From positions 372,001-436,000 of the forward strand of contig NZ_SJSK01000004.1 in NCBI RefSeq assembly GCF_004331645.1: a stretch of 64,000 nucleotides of DNA, given 5' to 3'. Positions 58,528 to 64,000 of this stretch are shown here, piece after piece. The notes below the pieces were generated by a model that had not been told where the DNA came from, did no database searches, and saw nothing but the letters and a program-made list of their open reading frames with translations. Made by a program: the position numbers and the translations under genes. The first letter of the stretch is position 1. Every line of letters begins with the position of its first letter. Origin of the DNA: Pedobacter frigiditerrae. Its GTDB lineage: Bacteria; Bacteroidota; Bacteroidia; Sphingobacteriales; Sphingobacteriaceae.

Positions 58528-59760
58528 ATGAAATTTCGCATATCCCTTATTACATTTTTACTTTTGGCCTGTAGCATCTTCACCTTCGCTCAAAGTGCCG
58601 ACGATCTTTTTTCACAAGCACGTAAAGCAGCATTTGAGGAGTCAAATTATCCAAAAGCAATCAGCTTGAGTAGAATCGCACTGCAAGGAAGCCCTGATTA
58701 TGCAGACATACGGGTATTTTTAGGAAGACTATATACCTGGAGTAAAAAAACAGATAGCGCTAGGGCAGAATTTAATTACATCATTGATAAACAACCAACC
58801 TACGAGGATGCCTATGTTGCCCTAGGTAATTTAGAGTTCTGGAATGAAAACACAACTAAAGCCTTGACCGTTGTTAACAAAGGTCTTAAGGCTGTTACTA
58901 ATTCTGAACCTTTAAATTTATTAAAGGCAAAACTGCTCAATGATTTAAAACGTTGGGAAGAGGCTGATGTGTTATTGGCTGATATCTTAAAGAAGAACCC
59001 AGGGTTAACGGAAGCACGCTCTTTAGCAAGTAGGGTCAAGAAAAATAGTGCAAAAAATAAGGTTGGTGTTAATTATAGCTTCATTTATTTTGATAAGCAG
59101 TTTGCAGACCCTTGGCATGTTGCGAGTATTGATTATAGTAGACAAACTAAATATGGTTCTATTGCTGGCAGAGTAAATTATGCGAACAGGTTTAACAGCA
59201 GTGGTTTGCAATTTGAAATTGATGCCTATCCTAGAATTTCGAATACTTTTTATGCTTATGTAAGTGGTGGTTACGCAACAGAGGCGGGCGTATTTCCAAA
59301 ATATAGAGCTGGATTTTCCCTGTATGCTAACTTGCCGAATAGTTTCGAAGCGGATGCCGGATTTAGATATTTGAGGTTTGGTGACAATACTTTTATTTAT
59401 ACTGCATCCATTGGCAAATACTACAAGAATTTCTGGTTTAACTTCAGGACATACCTAACCCCTTCAACAAGTAACGTTTCTCAATCATTTTCGTTAAATA
59501 CAAGGTATTATTTTGGTGGTGCTGATGACTATTTAAGCTTAAGTTTAGGAACTGGCATATCGCCGGATGAGCAAAACAACGTATTGATTAACACTACAAA
59601 TTACAAGCTAAAATCTAACAGTATATCTTTGGGCTTAAGGAAATCAATCAAAACATTTAATATTTTAACATTTAATATAGGTTTAGAAAATCAAGAATAT
59701 TTAAAAGGCGTTAAGGGCAATCAGTTTGATGCGAGCATAGGTTACATTAGAAGATTTTAG
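58528..59760 (+). CDS. YaiO-family outer-membrane beta-barrel protein with TPR region
   Basis: The 410-residue protein has a signal peptide (about 1-21, ending TFAQ). A tetratricopeptide region covers residues about 22-170 (ADIRVFLGRLYTWSKKTDSARAEFNYII, EDAYVALGNLEFWNENTTKAL), and an outer-membrane barrel runs from about 180 to the end (VGVNYSFIYFDKQFADPWHVA, ADAGFRYLRFGDNTFIYT, FRTYLTPSTSNVSQSFSL). This matches the YaiO group, which in many bacteria accompanies polysaccharide-export genes. It begins a plus-strand pair whose second gene, an unknown membrane protein, starts 5 bp past its stop. Confidence 0.87.
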   Translation: MKFRISLITFLLLACSIFTFAQSADDLFSQARKAAFEESNYPKAISLSRIALQGSPDYADIRVFLGRLYTWSKKTDSARAEFNYIIDKQPTYEDAYVALGNLEFWNENTTKALTVVNKGLKAVTNSEPLNLLKAKLLNDLKRWEEADVLLADILKKNPGLTEARSLASRVKKNSAKNKVGVNYSFIYFDKQFADPWHVASIDYSRQTKYGSIAGRVNYANRFNSSGLQFEIDAYPRISNTFYAYVSGGYATEAGVFPKYRAGFSLYANLPNSFEADAGFRYLRFGDNTFIYTASIGKYYKNFWFNFRTYLTPSTSNVSQSFSLNTRYYFGGADDYLSLSLGTGISPDEQNNVLINTTNYKLKSNSISLGLRKSIKTFNILTFNIGLENQEYLKGVKGNQFDASIGYIRRF

Positions 59761-59765
59761 TGATC

Positions 59766-60920
59766 ATGAAAAAAAACAAGCTTGTTCTCTTTGTAGCCTT
59801 CATTTTTGCTATTCCAGTACTGATGTTCATATTTTGGTTGGTTAAACCCAAAAAGAAAATGGTAGTGGCCATTATAGACAAAACGGTTTTAACAAGAGAT
59901 GGACAAGAACATATTTCCTTAACCTGGATTTTAAATCACGAGAGATTAACCAAAACCAATACAAAAAGATATAATATCAGTAACGACTATTTCGGATTTT
60001 TCCCTAAAGACAATGAAAAGTTTAGACTTAAAGGCTTAGAACGTTTTACTAATAATCAATTAAAACAGTTAAGTGAGGATGCTGATATTGCCTATTTTAC
60101 CGACACCTATGGCATCTACAAGAAAGAGTGGTATAATCAACATACCGATCAGCGTAGCTCTGGAATATTATATGGGGGCTTGAGTGAAAAGGATTTAGAT
60201 TTTTTAGCGTTAATGAAAGCTAAAAAAAAGCTTATCGTTACAGAATTTAATACCATTGGTTCTCCAACCACTCAACAAAACAGGAGCCGGTTTGAAAGCA
60301 TGTTTGGTATGCATTGGACAGGATGGACAGCTAGATATTTCGATAGCCTTGATACCTTAAGAAATACTGAACTTCCGAAATGGTTAGTTAAAAACTATAA
60401 AACCTCCAATAATAATAAATGGACGTTTAAACGGGCTGGCATTGCCTTTGTGAGTGATCTTGACCAAGTTGTAATTTTGGAGGATACCACGCACTTAACC
60501 AATGATATCCCTATGATTGTGACCAATAAGTATGGCATTGAGGAGTTTGGTTTGCCAGAAAGGATGAAATATCCATTTTGGTTTGATGTGATCATACCGA
60601 ACAACAAGGTCAATCAAAATATATCAAACTTTGAAATTAGTACTAATCAAAAAGGAAAAGCAGAATTAGCGAAGTATGGCATTCCTGCTAGTTTTCCTGC
60701 AATTTTAATGCACAAAGGAAACGATTACCAATTCTATTATTTCTCTGGAGATTTTTGTGACAATCCATTATCGATGACCACCTCCTACTTTAGAGGTATA
60801 GAATTTTTTAAGTTCTTGATGTATGATACAGAAGACAAAATGGAACGCAAGAGTTTTTTCTGGAATTTTTACAGGCCACTTATGACAACCATTTTAAAGG
60901 AACAAGCCAACAAAAAGTAG
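59766..60920 (+). CDS. Unknown membrane-anchored extracytoplasmic protein
   Basis: I do not recognise this 384-residue protein. It has one N-terminal helix (about residues 5-25, KLVLFVAFIFAIPVLMFIFWL) and an exposed region with VVAIIDKTVLTRDGQEHISLTWILNHERL, DADIAYFTDTYGIYKKEWY, LIVTEFNTIGSPTTQQNRSRFE and GDFCDNPLSMTTSYFRGIEFFKFLMYD. The Asp, His and Glu pattern might be an enzymatic pocket, perhaps of a deacetylase or glycosidase kind, but no consensus motif is clear. I use the ATG at 59766; a GTG at 59760 overlaps the previous stop. It lies between the YaiO-like gene and the LtaS-type gene on the other strand, so an envelope-glycan role is likely by context. Confidence 0.75.
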   Translation: MKKNKLVLFVAFIFAIPVLMFIFWLVKPKKKMVVAIIDKTVLTRDGQEHISLTWILNHERLTKTNTKRYNISNDYFGFFPKDNEKFRLKGLERFTNNQLKQLSEDADIAYFTDTYGIYKKEWYNQHTDQRSSGILYGGLSEKDLDFLALMKAKKKLIVTEFNTIGSPTTQQNRSRFESMFGMHWTGWTARYFDSLDTLRNTELPKWLVKNYKTSNNNKWTFKRAGIAFVSDLDQVVILEDTTHLTNDIPMIVTNKYGIEEFGLPERMKYPFWFDVIIPNNKVNQNISNFEISTNQKGKAELAKYGIPASFPAILMHKGNDYQFYYFSGDFCDNPLSMTTSYFRGIEFFKFLMYDTEDKMERKSFFWNFYRPLMTTILKEQANKK

Positions 60921-62966
60921 TTATTGTTTATTTGGAGAATAATTCTTTATTAACGAATCTGGCCATATTTTGGCGCCGTTAGCTATTTTATTATTTCGCT
61001 TTTTAAAGCTTGCGAATTTGTTTTTCATTTCATTAAGAACACTTTCATCTTCAACAGCCACTTCTTGCATATCACTGTTCAACTTGAATAAAGTATTTCC
61101 ATTTAAGTGATATTCTCCCATGACAAAGTCCAACATATCTGTTTTTGTTTGAATCATTGGGTATTGATGTACGTTCCTAAAATTACGGGCAGTATCTAAT
61201 CCTGTTCCCATCCAACTTGACTGAGTTGGGATTTTCATCTTATAATTTGTTTTTAAGTAGGCTAAAATGCTTGGCGTTATATCAAAATGTGTTGAGATGG
61301 ATTCCATTTGAGCAGTACGTTTTAGCATTGGTGAGAATATGATCAATGGAACATGATAGCGATCAATTTTATTATTCATCGGTATTTCTGGCATCCTATG
61401 GTCGCCAGTAATCACAAAAATCGTATTGGCATAATCACTTCTTTTTTGATACTTAACAAAGAAATTTCGTAGTGCATCATCTGTATACAGGACACTAGAA
61501 TACTGCAGTTTATAATTACGATAGGCTACCTTCTTTTCCTCTTCGAAATTTAGCTGCCTCATTCTTGCTTCAAATAACTTGAGGTACTTGTCTTGGTTAT
61601 TGATTAAAAATGGATTATGCGTTGCAACTGTTAGAACCACACTTAACTCAGGCTTTTGAGCCACTTGGTTTCTTGTATTTAAAAAATAATTAAACAACTG
61701 ATCATCAGCATAACCCCATGTAAAACCATTTTGCACAGGTAATTTTGTATATCCATTCGGAAAACTTACGCCATCCCTTATTTCATCAACTGCATTTTTT
61801 TGCAAGAAGGTTTTCATGTTATCGAATTTTGAATCGCCGCCATAATAAAATGAAGTACGGTAATTATTATGCTTCAATAAACTGTATAAAGACAAATGAT
61901 CTGGCATTTGATCATTTAATTCAAGAAATCCATTTTTGGCAAATGGCAGAGATCCCATTAATGACGGTAAAACAGCAAATGTTCTACCACCTTCACTTAA
62001 AATGTTTTTCCAGTACAAACTTTTGTTAGCAAGAGAATCTATAAAAGGCGTAAAATTACCCAAGTATGCACCTTCATTAGTAAACGCCCTGCCTAATCCT
62101 TCAACCAAAATAAAAACAATATTTGGTGGGGCTTTACCGGGATTTATAAAAGGAGTTAGTACATCAGCCGTTTGCTCTTTATGCAAAAAAGGATATTCAC
62201 TCTCATTAACATATTCAAAATTTACTAAGCTCGAATTACCACTTTCATAATCTGCTATGTAACCATCACTGTAGATATCTACGTCATCAGTTTGAGGAAA
62301 GAAATAATCATAAGATGCTGAAAAAAAGTAATCAGACTTATTTATAACAAGGTTATTTGCAAAATCTGACTGAAAAGCTGTACTGCCAATTGAATTTGCA
62401 TTAACAAGCAATAATAGAAATGAAATTATCGGAAATGTCATAGCGATCTTTCCGGATATCTTAATTCTTTTTGGGAAGAATCTCAAGACAAATATTATTC
62501 CTGCAAGCAGCAACAAAAAACCCAAGATAATCCAGGCGTTTAAACTTCCAGAAGCACCAACAGTTTGTTTAATATCTGCAATAGAATAGCCGTACAAATC
62601 GCCGCCTAAAGGTAACAAAGAAGCATTAAAATAATTAATCAGTAGTAACTGGGTTATTGCCAAAAGAAAAATTAAAACATAACTGATAACTATAGCAGAC
62701 TTTTTCGAAACGAAATATATAATCACAAACAGCAAATATTCTAACCATAACCATTTGAGCCAAAAAACCACACCTTTAATTAAAGAAAGTCCAATTACAC
62801 TAAAGATATATTCTGGAAATTCATGTGTAAATCCATTAAATAGAACTTCAAAAACACTTAATGTCAGTAGAATACCCAACCACACTAAAAAAATTCTAGC
62901 AAATTCTTTAGTCACATTATAAAGTTGTCTCAATTTTTTATCTCTTGAACCCTTATCCATATCCAC
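60921..62966 (-). CDS. LTA-synthase/sulfatase-family membrane transferase
   Basis: The 681-residue protein has about five membrane helices in the first 200 residues and an extracytoplasmic sulfatase-type domain. It shows PPNIVFILVEGLGRAFTNEG with the metal Glu, ILSEGGRTFAVLPSLMGSLP with the nucleophile Thr, NYRTSFYYGGDSKFDNM, TVATHNPFLI, and IFVITGDHRMPEIPMNNKIDRYHVPLIIFSP with the second metal Asp and His. This is the LtaS/phosphoglycerol-transferase pattern. In Gram-negative bacteria such enzymes add phosphoglycerol or phosphoethanolamine to glycans or lipids. It ends exactly at the stop of the convergent gene (60920/60921) and starts 3 bp after the GT2 stop. Confidence 0.9.
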   Translation of the reverse strand: MDMDKGSRDKKLRQLYNVTKEFARIFLVWLGILLTLSVFEVLFNGFTHEFPEYIFSVIGLSLIKGVVFWLKWLWLEYLLFVIIYFVSKKSAIVISYVLIFLLAITQLLLINYFNASLLPLGGDLYGYSIADIKQTVGASGSLNAWIILGFLLLLAGIIFVLRFFPKRIKISGKIAMTFPIISFLLLLVNANSIGSTAFQSDFANNLVINKSDYFFSASYDYFFPQTDDVDIYSDGYIADYESGNSSLVNFEYVNESEYPFLHKEQTADVLTPFINPGKAPPNIVFILVEGLGRAFTNEGAYLGNFTPFIDSLANKSLYWKNILSEGGRTFAVLPSLMGSLPFAKNGFLELNDQMPDHLSLYSLLKHNNYRTSFYYGGDSKFDNMKTFLQKNAVDEIRDGVSFPNGYTKLPVQNGFTWGYADDQLFNYFLNTRNQVAQKPELSVVLTVATHNPFLINNQDKYLKLFEARMRQLNFEEEKKVAYRNYKLQYSSVLYTDDALRNFFVKYQKRSDYANTIFVITGDHRMPEIPMNNKIDRYHVPLIIFSPMLKRTAQMESISTHFDITPSILAYLKTNYKMKIPTQSSWMGTGLDTARNFRNVHQYPMIQTKTDMLDFVMGEYHLNGNTLFKLNSDMQEVAVEDESVLNEMKNKFASFKKRNNKIANGAKIWPDSLIKNYSPNKQ

Positions 62967-62969
62967 AAA

Positions 62970-64000
62970 TTAACTATTTGGTTTTTTTGGTGTAGAAAGC
63001 CCTTGCCTGGTCATTTCTCCCCACGAGTTCTTCTTTTGATAAAGATCTATATTTCCCTTAATGGAAGACCATACAACAAATGGATGAAAAATAAATGGCT
63101 CCATTAATGCAGTTCCAATTAACTTAAGTATATCTCTATACCTATTGTACTGATTATAAGTTAACACCTCCATTAGAATAGCAAAAATAGAGTACATGAT
63201 ACCAAAGCTAAAGACCAAAGCAAGTAAACAGAAGAAAAAATACCAATTAGTTAAACCAAAAAGTGCAAGAATAATAAAGCAAGACATTCCTACAAATTCT
63301 ATTATGGGCGCTAAGTATTCAAAGAAGAACCAATATGGATAACTTAGCATTCCTAATAATCTATACTTAGGGTTAAAGAACATAACTTTATGCATTCTCA
63401 ATGTTTCAATAGTTCCTCTTGCCCATCTATTTCTTTGTCTACCCAAAATCTTAAAGGATGCAGGGGCCTCTGTCCAACACAGTGGATCTGGAATAAAACT
63501 AACGATGTAAGGCTGTTTAAGTTCTTCCATATACCTCCTCATTCTCACAACAAGCTCCATGTCTTCTCCAACGGTATTATGATCGTAGCCACCACATTTC
63601 ACGGCAATCTCTTTATCAAATGCTCCAAATGCTCCAGAAATTAACAAGAGCCCATTTAATCTGCTCCAAGCCATTCTGCCCAACAAAAATGCCCTAATGT
63701 ATTCAAGGGTTTGCATTCTAGGCAAAAAAGAATTTGGAAGGTTTATTTTAACTAGCATTCCATCTTCAATGGTACACCCATTTGCAATTCTTATTACTCC
63801 TCCTGTGGCAATAACTCTTTTATCGGTATTTTCTAAGAATGGCTTAGCTAGTTTAAGCAATGCATCTTGTTCAAGTATACAATCAACATCAATACAAACG
63901 ATATAATCTTTTTGTGATATGTTTATACCAACATTTAAGGCATCGGCCTTGCCACCATTTACTTTATCTACAACTATTAATTTCCGGTATTTTCTAGCTC
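62970..64000 (-). CDS. Family 2 glycosyltransferase, N-terminal part outside window
   Basis: The frame is open to the window edge. Right of 63860 it reads VNGGKADALNVGINI and YIVCIDVDCILEQDALL, the GT2 nucleotide-sugar motifs with DVD as the DxD metal site, so the gene is larger than an internal start at 63860 suggests. Further on are AFGAFDKEIAVKCGGYDHNTVGEDMELVVRM (ED acid), RQRNRWARGTIETLRM (the QxxRW motif of processive synthases), and then four membrane helices. QRNRW and the helices suggest a processive synthase such as a PgaC or hyaluronan-type enzyme. It is the first known gene of the minus-strand pair GT2-LtaS. Confidence 0.92.
   Translation of the reverse strand, partial: ARKYRKLIVVDKVNGGKADALNVGINISQKDYIVCIDVDCILEQDALLKLAKPFLENTDKRVIATGGVIRIANGCTIEDGMLVKINLPNSFLPRMQTLEYIRAFLLGRMAWSRLNGLLLISGAFGAFDKEIAVKCGGYDHNTVGEDMELVVRMRRYMEELKQPYIVSFIPDPLCWTEAPASFKILGRQRNRWARGTIETLRMHKVMFFNPKYRLLGMLSYPYWFFFEYLAPIIEFVGMSCFIILALFGLTNWYFFFCLLALVFSFGIMYSIFAILMEVLTYNQYNRYRDILKLIGTALMEPFIFHPFVVWSSIKGNIDLYQKKNSWGEMTRQGLSTPKKPNS

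Noticed and set aside
62970..63860. Complete 296-residue glycosyltransferase
   Set aside because: The same frame continues upstream through clear GT2 motifs to the window edge; the start at 63860 is an internal TTG.

Overview
The window looks like a stretch of chromosome from a member of the Bacteroidota, most likely a Pedobacter-type Sphingobacteriaceae. The evidence is the low GC content, a fused SecDF, a long NusB, a PUR-domain protein, a TonB receptor paired with a DUF4249 lipoprotein, type IX secretion parts (PorP/SprF and a CHU_C-type C-terminus), and -7 promoter elements of the form TAnnTTTG with almost no Shine-Dalgarno sequences. It is mainly housekeeping sequence with a few accessory loci. 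I see no prophage, insertion sequence, integrase or CRISPR array.

Layout. 1-3143: a truncated exported beta-helix protein, a possible 35-residue membrane peptide in front of it, and a TPR-HTH regulator. 3584-6756 (minus): DUF1287, ispE, OsmC and metZ, closed by a terminator. 6976-12855 (plus): an exported Gfo/Idh/MocA oxidoreductase, thyA, folA and secDF. 13257-16501: type II NADH dehydrogenase, HMG-CoA lyase, then a GNAT enzyme and an iron-permease-like protein on the other strand. 16714-22109 (plus): TonB receptor, DUF4249 lipoprotein, LytS-type kinase and LytTR regulator. 22160-27679: aldolase, accD, map and five small genes. 27825-34768 (minus): cydAB, an exported metallo-beta-lactamase-fold protein, a 69-residue protein, a cysteine desulfurase and glmM. 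34939-36957 (plus): methyltransferase, PAP2 phosphatase and ZIP transporter. 36961-43138 (minus): a long block containing GDH, nusB, DUF1573, yajC, YbbR, coaE, a nuclease-like hydrolase, DUF5522 and MarR. 43241-49479: ABC exporter, PUR protein, DUF5362, ychF and mgtE.

49799-53590 (plus) holds the most unusual locus: a flavin amine oxidase and a histidinol-phosphate-type aminotransferase, both with twin-arginine-like leaders, followed by a secreted protein ending in a Hint (hedgehog/intein) domain. A PorP/SprF gene follows, and a 1170-residue type IX substrate converges on it (54668-58180). A tRNA-Arg(CCG) is at 58316. 58528-64000 looks like an exopolysaccharide or envelope-glycan locus: YaiO barrel, an unknown membrane-anchored protein, an LTA-synthase-type transferase and a truncated GT2 glycosyltransferase.

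The second theme is intergenic. Many gene junctions carry a different short word repeated in tandem, with periods of 7, 14 or 21, of 8, or of 11 or 22 bp. One such array runs into the 3' end of the NADH dehydrogenase gene and adds a tail to the protein. Perfect TAnnTTTG elements precede twelve transcription units, and two of them correct the start codons of cydA and the amino-acid dehydrogenase. All family names come from reading motifs by eye; no database search was run.
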